A DNA stretch of 64,000 nt from Opitutaceae bacterium TAV5 (GTDB taxonomy: Bacteria > Verrucomicrobiota > Verrucomicrobiia > Opitutales > Opitutaceae), in assembly GCA_000242935.3 (NCBI GenBank), contig CP007053.1, positions 4,387,001 to 4,451,000 on the forward strand, given 5' to 3'. The translations under genes were made by a program, and so were the position numbers. Below the pieces are notes generated by a model, which saw nothing but the letters and a program-made list of their open reading frames with translations, made no database searches and was not told the origin of the DNA. Each line of letters opens with the position of its first letter. Position 1 is the stretch's first letter. Below are positions 1 to 7,250 of the stretch, in pieces.

Positions 1-123
1 GTGTATATAAAAGCTGCCGGGATATATCAAAATGACTCGACGGGAAATCCCGTCACGGGCAGTGCTTGCTGGTCGCCGCTGCCGTCTCCCGGCAGCGGCT
101 TGTCTCTCAGGTACCACACCTCC

Positions 124-1317
124 ATGGCCAAAATCTATACGACACAGAATGTGTTCGAGGCCGCCCGTGAACGGCTGCGTTACATCTACAGGCATTTTGC
201 CAATGTCTATGTATCGTTCAGCGGAGGCAAGGACAGCGGCGTGCTGCTCAACATGGCCATCGACGCCGCCCGCGAGCTGGGCCGCCTGCCCGTGCAGACG
301 CTTATCATCGATCTCGAAGGCCAGTACCGGCACACGGTCGACTACCTCATGCGCATGGCTGGCCGCCCCGAAGTGAAAGCGTGGTGGGTCTGCCTGCCGA
401 TCCACCTGCGCAACGCCGTCAGCCAGTTCCAGCCGCACTGGCTTTGCTGGGACCCCGACCGGCGCGACGAGTGGGTGCGCGACTACCCCGACCACCCCGG
501 CGTGATCACCGACCCGGCGTTTTTCCCGTTTTTCCGCAAGGGGATGGAGTTCGAGGAATTTGTTCCGGAGTTCGGCCAGTGGCTCGGCGGCGGCGGGGAC
601 GTCGTCTGCCTCGTCGGCATCCGTTCCGACGAAAGTCTCAACCGCTTCCGCACCATCAGACACACCACCAAGACGACCTTTCACGGCAAGCCGTGGAGCA
701 CGGCGATCACCGGCCACCTTTACAACTTTTACCCCCTCTACGACTGGCGCACGCGGGATGTCTGGATCGCCAACGGCAAGCAGCGCTACGACTACAACCG
801 CATCTACGACCTGATGCACCTGGCCGGCGTCTCCCTCCACCAGCAGCGCCTCTGTCAACCCTACGGCGACGACCAGCGCAAGGGCCTTTACCTCTTCAAG
901 ATCCTCGAACCCGAAACCTGGGCGAAGATCGTGCGCCGGGTGGAAGGCGCCAATTTCGGCAACCGCTACACGCAGTACAACCGTACCGCCCTCGGCAATT
1001 TCCGGGTCAACCTCCCCGCCGGGTACACCTACGAGATCTACGCCCGGTTTCTCCTCGGCACGATGCCGCCCCACCTGAGCGCCCACTACGGGAAAAAGAT
1101 CGGCAGGTTCCTCGCCTGGTGGGCCAAACAGGGCGTCTCGCCCATCCCCCAGACCGCCAGTCCCGTGGACGAGGCCCGCAAAAAAGCCCCCTCCTGGCGG
1201 CGCATCTGCAAGGTTCTCCTCAAAAATGACTACTGGTGCACCGGCCTCTCCTTCAGCCAGACGAAGCGGGAGATGGAGCAGCAGCAGGCCCTCATCCTCA
1301 AGTATTCAAACCGATGA
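124..1317 (+). CDS. PAPS-reductase-family protein, IbrA-like (DUF3440)
   Basis: This 397-residue protein belongs to the phosphoadenosine-phosphosulfate reductase family. The PP-loop SGGKDS is at residues 33-38 and would bind ATP or a nucleotide sulfate. The length and the tail rich in basic and aromatic residues fit the DUF3440/IbrA group rather than assimilatory CysH. I chose the ATG at 124 because the family similarity starts there; the frame is open to base 1, but the upstream codons look non-coding. Its stop overlaps the next start as ATGA, so the two genes are translationally coupled. IbrA and IbrB of E. coli were described as co-activators of prophage-borne genes; their chemistry is not settled. 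A role in nucleic-acid modification or gene control is inference. Family is secure, function is not. Confidence 0.85.
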   Translation: MAKIYTTQNVFEAARERLRYIYRHFANVYVSFSGGKDSGVLLNMAIDAARELGRLPVQTLIIDLEGQYRHTVDYLMRMAGRPEVKAWWVCLPIHLRNAVSQFQPHWLCWDPDRRDEWVRDYPDHPGVITDPAFFPFFRKGMEFEEFVPEFGQWLGGGGDVVCLVGIRSDESLNRFRTIRHTTKTTFHGKPWSTAITGHLYNFYPLYDWRTRDVWIANGKQRYDYNRIYDLMHLAGVSLHQQRLCQPYGDDQRKGLYLFKILEPETWAKIVRRVEGANFGNRYTQYNRTALGNFRVNLPAGYTYEIYARFLLGTMPPHLSAHYGKKIGRFLAWWAKQGVSPIPQTASPVDEARKKAPSWRRICKVLLKNDYWCTGLSFSQTKREMEQQQALILKYSNR

Positions 1318-1913
1318 TACGCGAATTGCTGAAACAACATGAAAACGCGCCCTTCGATGAAAAGGTGCGCATCTACAACGAGGTTTCCCGCCAGCTCTAC
1401 GAGTTTGTCGGGTTGCCCCATCCCGTGCTCAACGTCTCCCTCGTGCCGGCCGGCCAGGTGAAGGGCAACGACTACAACCCCAACAAGGTGGCTCCGCCCG
1501 AAATGCAGCTGCTCACGCTCTCGATCCGCAAGGACGGCCTGACCATGCCCGTGGTCGTGGCCGGCGAGAAGGAGGACGACCGCTGGGTCGTCGTGGACGG
1601 CTTTCACCGCACCGTGGCCTGCGCCGTCAACGCCGACATCCGGGAAAGCCTGAAAGGCTATCTCCCCGTCACGCGGCTGGACAAGAGCCTGGAGGACCGC
1701 GTCACCTCGACCGTGCGGCACAACCTGGCGCGCGGCACCCACCAGGTGGAGCTTTCCGCGCGCCTCGTGGCGCTCCTCAAAAAGCACAACTGGACCAACG
1801 AACACATCGGCACGGAGCTCGACATGGACCCCGACGAGGTACTGCGCCTGCGGCAGATTTCCGGCCTCGCCGAAGCCTTTGCCGACGAGGAATTCTCCCG
1901 CGCCTGGGAGTGA
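1314..1913 (+). CDS. ParB/Srx-fold protein, IbrB-like partner of the upstream gene
   Basis: This 199-residue protein has a ParB-like nuclease/CTPase fold. The motif DGFHR near residues 100-104 stands where ParB proteins carry the GxxRxxA-type nucleotide-binding box, and RHNLARGTH follows about 40 residues later. The C-terminal third (about 140-199) looks like a helix-turn-helix segment (WTNEHIGTELDMDPDEVLRLRQ). Its ATG lies inside the stop of the preceding gene (ATGA overlap). The fixed pairing with a DUF3440 protein identifies it as IbrB-like. It is not a chromosome-partitioning ParB: there is no ParA neighbour and the domain order differs. What the pair acts on is unknown. Confidence 0.82.
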   Translation: MIRELLKQHENAPFDEKVRIYNEVSRQLYEFVGLPHPVLNVSLVPAGQVKGNDYNPNKVAPPEMQLLTLSIRKDGLTMPVVVAGEKEDDRWVVVDGFHRTVACAVNADIRESLKGYLPVTRLDKSLEDRVTSTVRHNLARGTHQVELSARLVALLKKHNWTNEHIGTELDMDPDEVLRLRQISGLAEAFADEEFSRAWE

Positions 1914-1969
1914 CGGCGGGGGCAACGGGTGATGCCGGAGAGCGTTTGAAATTAAAGAGAGGTTCTGAA

Positions 1970-2102
1970 AATTACGCAGAGGGCATCGAGGGGAGGCACA
2001 GAGTCCGGGGCCTTGCGCTTCGCTCCAGGCCGCACCCCTGCGGATGCGCCATCTCCGCGCTGCCGCGCTCCGTGTGCCTCCTCGGTACCCTCGGTGTGAT
2101 TT
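1970..2102. repeat. Imperfect palindrome, cacagagg family
   Basis: The left arm reads TTACGCAGAGGGCATCGAGG then GGAGGCACAGAG. The right arm reads CTCCGTGTGCCTCCTCGG then TACCCTCGGTGTGA. They form a long imperfect hairpin around a GC-rich centre. It lies just after the IbrB-like gene and could serve as its transcription terminator. It belongs to the same style of word-like palindromes seen in many gaps of this window. Confidence 0.6.
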
Positions 2103-2583
2103 CCGGTTTCCGGCTACTCCCGCGAGTGTCTGACCGGGTCCCGTGATGATTGTCCGGAAACGTGTGAAATATCCGGTTAATTCGTTTGACATCAGGCACT
2201 CAGCCCATCTCGCGAAAAACGGGCCGCGCCGGACTGGCAGACGCAAGTCACTGGCGATGAAACTCGAGTTTCGCTCATGCTGACGCCGGAAACCGGTCGC
2301 GACAGGGCAACGACTTGTGAAAAAATACATATACATATTTTCGGGGTTTGGCGGTTTCGCGTTGTTATTGTGGTTGACGTGAGCAGGAGTGGTTATCTCG
2401 CGCCTTCGCAGCCGGCAAAGCGCTTCCGGAGCCTGTCAAGGGGTCACCCGAAACGGCCGCTGCGGAGACAAGGAAAGCCGCCTCTGCGCGATGGCCGTCT
2501 CCCTCCCATGTATCCTGTCACACCGTCCCTTTTTTCCAACCGCCGCACCGACCCGGGGCTGCGCACCGTCGCGCCGGGCGCCT

Positions 2584-2855
2584 TCTCCCGGAGAGAGGGC
2601 GCGGATGCCGCGGGGAAAACGGTTTTCCGCCTGCGCAGCGGTCCCTTTCCCCGGAGAAGCGTCTTGTTTCCCGGGAGAGATGCGTTCCCTCGCGGGAGAG
2701 TGGGCGTGTTTCCCGGGGGAGATGGCGTATCTCTCGTGGGAAGTGACGCATCCCTCGCGGGAAACGGGCGATCTCTCGCGGGAAATATCACTCCGCTCGC
2801 GGGAGGCGGAGCCTCGCTTGCGGTAAACAGCCCGTTTCCCTGCGGCAACCGGCTG
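2584..2855. repeat. Degenerate tandem array with 21-nt period
   Basis: From 2646 to 2855 ten units of exactly 21 nt follow each other without a break; two or three weaker units precede them, with a 1-nt slip. Each unit starts with a TTTCCC/TCTCTC/CCTCGC-like hexamer followed by a GGGA/GGGG core (for example TCTCTCGCGGGAAATATCAC), then a variable 9-nt tail. Because 21 is a multiple of 3, several frames on both strands are open and read as heptapeptide repeats such as PREIRHL or PARDASL. I see no start context or flanking domain that favours translation, so I treat it as DNA repeat. It is not a CRISPR: there is no conserved repeat alternating with unique spacers. Confidence 0.75.
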
Positions 2856-2904
2856 CTCCGCGCCCCCTCAATTATTAATTATTAATTCTTAATTTCCTGT
2901 CACC

Positions 2905-3597
2905 ATGGCCAATCACCATCCATCCTATATGCCCGTTCGGGAGAACGATTTTATCAAATGGTACCAGGAGTTCCTGGCGACCCTGCAGCTTGTCTACATG
3001 CAGGTAGGCCTGGCGGAAGAGGAGGTGACGGAGCTGGAGACGCAGTACACGGCGCTGATCGAGAGCGAGAAGGCTGTCACGCGGCTGGAAAGCCTGCTGC
3101 ACAGCTATGTGGCGGCGAAGAACACGCTGCTGAGCGGGGAGGAGGGAGCGAGCGTGGTGTTCGAGACGCTGCCGATGATGGCGGGCAGCACGATCACGGG
3201 CGGAATCAAGGACCGGATCGTGCGGGTGGTGGCGCTGATCACGGCGAGCCCCGGCTATACGGAGGCGATCGGGCGGGATCTGGGGATCGTGGTGGGGCCG
3301 AAGCCACCGCCCGACTGGAGCGGCAAGTTCCCCCTCCTCAAGGCAGCGGTGATCGGGAGCACGCGGGTGCAGGTGACCTGGCACAAGCAAGGGGCGGACG
3401 GCGTGTATCTGGAAGTCAACCGGGGGAGCGGGTGGCAGATCATCGGGAACATAACGGGAGCCTCGCATGAAGACCTTGCGCCTTTCCCGCAGGCGCTGAC
3501 GGAATGGAAATACCGTGCGACGTATATAGTGAAGAACAGGACGGTGGGAGAGGTCGGGCCCGAAGCCGCCATCTTTGTGCAGGCGAAACCGGAATGA
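2905..3597 (+). CDS. Conserved-looking hypothetical protein with C-terminal fibronectin III-like domain
   Basis: This 230-residue protein has no signal peptide and no transmembrane segment. Residues 1-105 are predicted mainly helical, with the acidic amphipathic stretch AEEEVTELETQYTALIESEK that could form a coiled coil. Residues about 107-228 read as a beta-sandwich resembling a fibronectin type III domain (RVQVTWHKQGADGVYLEVNR and a tail YRATYIVKNR). I do not recognise a named family. It lies 170 nt upstream of the PEP-CTERM/SUMF1 gene on the same strand, separated by a REP-like pair, and is probably part of the same accessory cassette. The ATG at 2905 has no strong ribosome binding site. 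Confidence 0.7.
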   Translation: MANHHPSYMPVRENDFIKWYQEFLATLQLVYMQVGLAEEEVTELETQYTALIESEKAVTRLESLLHSYVAAKNTLLSGEEGASVVFETLPMMAGSTITGGIKDRIVRVVALITASPGYTEAIGRDLGIVVGPKPPPDWSGKFPLLKAAVIGSTRVQVTWHKQGADGVYLEVNRGSGWQIIGNITGASHEDLAPFPQALTEWKYRATYIVKNRTVGEVGPEAAIFVQAKPE

Positions 3598-3631
3598 TAA
3601 AGCGTCAATGATATAAGCGGGGAACGTTGCC

Positions 3632-3707
3632 GGGGCGCACTTCACGTGCGCCCGTTTGCAGGACAAAGCGACAAATACGATTCGCGGGCGCACGTGAAGT
3701 GCGCCCC
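3632..3707. repeat. REP-like pair: 23-bp perfect inverted repeat
   Basis: The arms at 3632-3654 and 3685-3707 are exact reverse complements over 23 bp with a 30-nt spacer. Each arm is itself a hairpin (GGGCGCAC-TTCAC-GTGCGCCC). A double hairpin of this kind is typical of REP elements arranged in BIME-like pairs. It lies between the hypothetical gene and the SUMF1-like gene. Confidence 0.85.
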
Positions 3708-3767
3708 TGCGTGGCCTTTGGCCGTGAAAACACGGTCGTGAAAACGAACAAGAAACCAACAAGTACA

Positions 3768-4748
3768 ATGAACGCACACAAGAGGACTGGAACAGCCGCG
3801 CTGCTGGCGGCGCTGACGGCGCTGGGAGCCGGTACGGCCACCGCCCAGACGATCCCGATCGAGACGGTGAAGATAAGCGGGGGCAACTCCGCGGACAGCA
3901 CCGGCTACGGAGCCGTCTCCTATGATTACTACATCGGGACGAAGGAGGTGACGAACGCGCAGTACGCGGCGTTTCTGAACGCGGTGGCGTCGCAGAGCGA
4001 CACGTATGCGCTGTATAATACGAACATGGCGAGCTACGGGATTACGCGCTCGGGATCGGAGGGAAACTACACGTACACGGCGACGTCCGGGTGGGAGAAC
4101 AAGCCGGTGGTGTATGTGAGTTTCTGGGATGCGGCGAGGTTCTGCAACTGGCTGACGTCGGGGGAGACGGAGGTGGGGGTGTACAACTTTGGGGGGGCCG
4201 CGAATCCGGCCAATACCAGCGTGAGCCGGGATGCGGAGGCGTGGGCGGCGGGAGGCTGGGCGTTGCCGACGGAGGACGAGTGGTACAAGGCCGCGTATTA
4301 CAATCCGGCTGCGGACAGCTATTCGTTGTATCCGACGGGAAAAGACACGATCAGCGGCAGCGACGCGAACTACTGGAATTCGGGAGCGGGGAACAAGGCG
4401 ACGGATGCAGGTAGTTACGCAGCGAACCCGAACGGGACTTTTGACCAGGGGGGAAACGTTTGGGAGTGGAACGACGCCATTATAAATACTAATTTACGTG
4501 GTGTGCGTGGCGGCTCGTTCAACTACGGCGACCTCAGCCTCACCTCCTCGGCGCGCAACAACTTCACCGCTACGTTCGAGAACTCCTACCTGGGTTTTCG
4601 TGTTGTTGCCTCCAGCCTGACGGCCGTGCCTGAGCCGGGCACGGTGGCCGGTGCGATGGGGCTGGTGATGCTTGTAACCAGTGTGTGGGTACGAAACAGC
4701 CGGAGGGCTCGGGGCATTCGTCATCCGTCATGCGTGATCTGCCGGTGA
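3768..4748 (+). CDS. Formylglycine-generating-enzyme-like (SUMF1) PEP-CTERM surface protein
   Basis: This 326-residue protein starts with a signal peptide (LLAALTALGAGTATAQT). It continues with an FGE-sulfatase/SUMF1 domain: YYIGTKEVTNAQYAAFLNA, the LPTEDEWYKAAYY box, GGNVWEWND, and the closing RGGSF...GFRVV. It ends with VPEP-G, a hydrophobic helix and a basic tail, the PEP-CTERM signal recognised by exosortase, so it should be exported and processed at the cell surface. The copper-binding cysteines of true formylglycine-generating enzymes are not visible, so catalysis is doubtful and a binding role is as likely. I chose the ATG at 3768 because it directly precedes the signal peptide. Its last 19 nt overlap the next gene. 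Confidence 0.88.
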   Translation: MNAHKRTGTAALLAALTALGAGTATAQTIPIETVKISGGNSADSTGYGAVSYDYYIGTKEVTNAQYAAFLNAVASQSDTYALYNTNMASYGITRSGSEGNYTYTATSGWENKPVVYVSFWDAARFCNWLTSGETEVGVYNFGGAANPANTSVSRDAEAWAAGGWALPTEDEWYKAAYYNPAADSYSLYPTGKDTISGSDANYWNSGAGNKATDAGSYAANPNGTFDQGGNVWEWNDAIINTNLRGVRGGSFNYGDLSLTSSARNNFTATFENSYLGFRVVASSLTAVPEPGTVAGAMGLVMLVTSVWVRNSRRARGIRHPSCVICR

Positions 4749-5089
4749 TCGGGATGAAAACAACCGGACGCCGTGAGGCCCGGGTGATCGACAGCCGGAG
4801 GCTGCTGGCGTTCTGGACGCTGGCGCAGGTCGGCAGCTTTACGGAGACGGGTCGCTTGCTGGGGCTGACGCAATCGGCGGTGAGTCGGGATATTCTCTGG
4901 CTGGAAGACGACCTGGGGGCCCGGTTGTTCAGGCGGCTCTGGCGCAGCAGCACGCTGACGAAAGCAGGCGTCGCGCTGCTGCTTCATGCGGAGGTGATTC
5001 TGGGGGAAATGCACCGTATCCGGGAGAGCATGGAAACCGCGGGCGGGAAAGCGGGACGGGAAAACGGGCCGGCCGCTGATCCTTCCTGA
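4730..5089 (+). CDS. Free-standing LysR-type winged HTH protein (no effector domain)
   Basis: This product of about 119 residues is only the N-terminal winged helix-turn-helix of a LysR regulator: RRLLAFWTLAQVGSFTETGR, then LGLTQSAVSRDILWLEDDLG and ARLFRR. The usual 200-residue effector domain is absent, and I find no trace of it in any downstream frame, so this is not a simple frameshift. ATG at 4754 is an alternative start, giving 111 residues. The start lies inside the end of the PEP-CTERM gene, and the stop overlaps the next start as TGATG, so it is sandwiched between two coupled genes. It could bind DNA next to the cassette or guide the integrase-like protein; both are inference. Confidence 0.75.
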   Translation: MRDLPVIGMKTTGRREARVIDSRRLLAFWTLAQVGSFTETGRLLGLTQSAVSRDILWLEDDLGARLFRRLWRSSTLTKAGVALLLHAEVILGEMHRIRESMETAGGKAGRENGPAADPS

Positions 5090-6105
5090 TGCCCTCCGCA
5101 CCTTCCCTTGCCGCCATGAAAACACCCGTCAAAGAGCCGTTCCTGCCGCCATCCGCCCCGTCGTCGTCCCCGGCTGTTGCGGACTGGCGGGCAGCCATGG
5201 CGGCGCGGGAGAAGTCCCGGGTGTGGCAGGGGATGGTGCCGACGGACCCTGCGGTGGTGGCGACCGTGGTGTCGATCGCGAGCGAGGACCCGGGGCTCGG
5301 TTACGGGAAAATCCGCCAGCGGGCGCAGGCGGCGCACGGGGTGAGGCTGGCGCAGGCGACGGTGGCGAACATCTTGCGGCGGCACGGGGTGCAATGCGGA
5401 CGGGGAGCGGGGCGGTTGCCGGAGATGGAGGCGGCGTTGCTGGAGGGCAGGCCGGTGTCGGAGTGGTTTTACAGGAAGCTGCTGCTGGCCAACCCGGCGC
5501 TGCGGGAGCGGGGACGCGAGACGGCGGGACCGGGCGAGCGGGTGTGCCAGACGCATTTCCCGGTGATGACGCCGGGGCCGGAGAGCCGGGTGTGGGTGCA
5601 TGCGTATGTGGCGGTGGATACGTACGGGGGGATGGCGATGGCGGAGCTTTACGGCGAGGGCACGACGGAGGCGGCGGTGGATTTCCTGCACGGGCGGGTG
5701 TTGCCGTTTTACGGGCGGGAGGGAGTGAAGGTGGCGTGTGTGGAGACGAGCCGCAACCGGGTGTATCATGGGGGAGGGGATGCGCATGTCTTCGGGGCGT
5801 ACCTGAGGATGCAGGGGATACGGCACGAGGTGCGGGCGATCGCGATGCCGCCGATGAACGGGTTCATGGAGCGGTTCAGGCAGGCGTTCACGAGCGGTTT
5901 TGTGCAGCCGCTGCTGCCGGGTTTGCAGCGGGGGGACCAGTGCGGCGCAGACCTGACGCCGGAGGCGCTGGCCGGGTTGCGGGAAAAACTGGCGGAGTGG
6001 CTGCGCCACTACAACGGGGAGGAGCCGCAGGAGGGATACCGGAATGCGGGGAAGACGCCGCGGGCGTTCTGGCAGGGGGCGGGGACGCTGAAGGCCGGAG
6101 GCTGA
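5089..6105 (+). CDS. Integrase-core (rve/DDE-type) transposase-like protein
   Basis: This 338-residue protein has a helical N-terminal part of the HTH_29/IS481 type (DPAVVATVVSIASEDPGLGYGKI, ATVANILRRHGVQ), then an RNase-H-like integrase core: first acidic residue in VAVDTYGG, third in NGFMERFRQAF, and a closing YNGEEPQEGYRNAGKTPRAFW. Where integrases have the second Asp (usually in DNGxEF) it reads VETSRNRVYHG, so the position holds Glu or is lost. The start overlaps the LysR-HTH stop (TGATG). I see no terminal inverted repeats for a conventional insertion sequence around it. It may be a domesticated transposase or part of an unusual mobile cassette with the SUMF1-like gene. Confidence 0.72.
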   Translation: MPSAPSLAAMKTPVKEPFLPPSAPSSSPAVADWRAAMAAREKSRVWQGMVPTDPAVVATVVSIASEDPGLGYGKIRQRAQAAHGVRLAQATVANILRRHGVQCGRGAGRLPEMEAALLEGRPVSEWFYRKLLLANPALRERGRETAGPGERVCQTHFPVMTPGPESRVWVHAYVAVDTYGGMAMAELYGEGTTEAAVDFLHGRVLPFYGREGVKVACVETSRNRVYHGGGDAHVFGAYLRMQGIRHEVRAIAMPPMNGFMERFRQAFTSGFVQPLLPGLQRGDQCGADLTPEALAGLREKLAEWLRHYNGEEPQEGYRNAGKTPRAFWQGAGTLKAGG

Positions 6106-6110
6106 ATAGG

Positions 6111-6198
6111 GAACATTCAACATTTAACGCTCAACATTTAACATTTAACGGGAAACCGGATACGGGATCGTTTGTTGAGGGTTAAGTGTTAAATGTTC
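6111..6198. repeat. Palindrome of the aacatttaac type
   Basis: The left arm GAACATTCAACATTTAACGC (then TCAAC) pairs imperfectly with the right arm GTTGAGGGTTAAGTGTTAAA (then TGTTC). It begins 6 nt after the integrase-like gene and may act as its terminator, although no T-run follows. Confidence 0.6.
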
Positions 6199-6216
6199 TG
6201 CCGGTGCGGAGGGGAA

Positions 6217-6590
6217 GTGGCGCGGGCGTCTCGCCCGCTGGCGGCGAAGCCGCCGGGTCGGCGTGGCACGGCCATCCTGGCCGTGGACGGCGCGCAGCGC
6301 CGCCCGTTTGTTTCCGGACGTTGCGGAGAGGCAACGCTCACGGGCTGGAAGCCCGTGCCACGCCGGAATCGTTCTCGTACTCTTTCTCGTTTTCTTTCTC
6401 CGGTCCGGGTTCGTTCTCCTTCTCTTTCTCCGGATCGATCGTTCTCCTGCTCCGGCACTCGCACGACGCACGCACGCACGACGCGCCGCAGCACAAGAAA
6501 GAGTAAGAGAAAGAGAAGGAGTACGAGAAAGAGTACGATCCGGAGAACGAGTAAGAGAACGAGTGGGAGCGGGCGAGACGCCCGCGCCAC
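6217..6590. repeat. REP cluster bracketing a polypyrimidine/polypurine hairpin
   Basis: Two 23-bp REP units (6217-6239 and 6568-6590) are exact reverse complements of each other, each a GCGGGCG/CGCCCGC-type hairpin. Between them lie a REP at 6263-6285 (CACGGCC-ATCCT-GGCCGTG) and one at 6339-6361 (CACGGGC-TGGAA-GCCCGTG). The latter is preceded by GCGGAGAGGCAACGCT, a linker also found beside the RAYT near 54 kb. At about 6365-6440 the strand is almost all pyrimidine (CTCGTACTCTTTCTCG...). At about 6495-6566 it is almost all purine (AAGAAAGAGTAAGAGAAAGA...), so the two sides can pair as a long imperfect hairpin. Confidence 0.8.
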
Positions 6591-6647
6591 GACGCTCCGC
6601 GTAACATCTGGTTATCGGGGGCCATAAGGGGCCAACGTGGAATGAGG

Positions 6648-6944
6648 CTAATCCACCCGATGCAACCAATAGTCCGGCTCCCGGTGCAAGGGCATGACGG
6701 CAACGATGCGAATATGATCAGGCTTTTCCTCATAAAGGATGCCGTAAGGAAACAGCGTTGAAAAATGACGACGGACGGGACGTCGAATGTATCGATAAGT
6801 TTGGGGCCAACGGCATACCTCCGCGATGAGCCGTTCCATTTCGTCGTAAAACCGTTCGCCCAGATCCGGACTGATTTTTGCGTAATACCCGGCAGCCTTG
6901 ACGTATTCTTCTTCAGCCTCGCGATGAAATCCGTGGGGCTTCAT
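6648..6944 (-). CDS. ParE/RelE-superfamily toxin
   Basis: This 98-residue protein matches the ParE/RelE plasmid-stabilisation fold: an N-terminal helical pair (FHREAEEEYVKAAGYYAKIS), ERFYDEMERLIAEV, then strands with RRHFSTLFPYGILYE and the C-terminal IRIVAVMPLHREPDYW. This family includes mRNA endonucleases and gyrase inhibitors; which activity applies cannot be told here. Its ATG overlaps the antitoxin stop (ATGA), the usual coupling for such modules. The antitoxin is upstream and the pair follows clpP on the same strand. Confidence 0.85.
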   Translation of the reverse strand: MKPHGFHREAEEEYVKAAGYYAKISPDLGERFYDEMERLIAEVCRWPQTYRYIRRPVRRHFSTLFPYGILYEEKPDHIRIVAVMPLHREPDYWLHRVD

Positions 6945-7174
6945 CGACCAACGATCTGGCGGATGCGTGCACTGACTTCGTGGCCCGGGACGAGCACCGC
7001 CTCGCCACGATCCAGCTCGGTGGCGCGGCGCAAGGCGGTTTCCGCCCAGGCCGCTTCATGCTCTGCCGACAGGCCGCCGTGTCGGGCCAAGGTGATGCGA
7101 TCCAGCAATTCGGCCACGGTATCAACCGGCCATCGGTTGGTTTCCTCAACAATCTGTTCAACTGTCATCGGCAT
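6941..7174 (-). CDS. Addiction-module antitoxin of the ParE/RelE-type pair
   Basis: This protein of about 77 residues has the look of small addiction-module proteins: TVEQIVEETNRWPVDTVAELLDRI at the start, and a polar C-terminus that would wrap the toxin. ATG at 7168 is equally possible, and a TTG at 7225 would add 17 residues. Its stop overlaps the toxin start by four bases. The end of clpP is only about 75 nt upstream, with no terminator visible between, so the pair may be co-transcribed with tig-clpP. Confidence 0.75.
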   Translation of the reverse strand: MPMTVEQIVEETNRWPVDTVAELLDRITLARHGGLSAEHEAAWAETALRRATELDRGEAVLVPGHEVSARIRQIVGR

Positions 7175-7250
7175 GGCGCGCAACGTTGCCGGATTCGCGC
7201 CTGGCGGCAAGTACGCAGGATTCAAAACCGGAGAAATCCCGGTAATGTTT

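Larger units (their letters stand above)
1914..2904. other. 991-nt stretch without a convincing gene
   Basis: No open frame here has a protein-like composition. The stretch holds a diverged inverted repeat at about 1970-2100, a 21-nt-period tandem array at about 2584-2855, and an AT-rich strip (TCAATTATTAATTATTAATT and following bases) at 2869-2895 just before the next gene. The rest, roughly 2150-2580, shows nothing I can name. Confidence 0.7.
6106..6647. other. 542-nt repeat island without genes
   Basis: This interval has no supported gene. It contains, in order, an AT-rich palindrome (6111-6198), several REP hairpins, and a long polypyrimidine/polypurine hairpin, the whole bracketed by an inverted REP pair at 6217-6239 and 6568-6590. 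It separates the integrase-like gene from the convergent toxin gene. Confidence 0.75.

Noticed and set aside
1230-2336. Minus-strand frame over the IbrB-like gene
   Set aside because: It is antisense to a gene with clear family motifs and runs into a palindromic repeat.
2584-2855. CRISPR-like periodic array
   Set aside because: The period is 21 nt, units are degenerate throughout, and there is no conserved repeat with distinct spacers and no cas gene nearby.
2277-2885. Open frames with repeated peptides over the 21-nt array
   Set aside because: Frames are open on both strands because the period is a multiple of three; there is no start context, no flanking domain and no support for translation.
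4730-5089. Full-length LysR regulator broken by a frameshift
   Set aside because: No effector-domain sequence was found in any frame downstream; the integrase-like gene begins at once.
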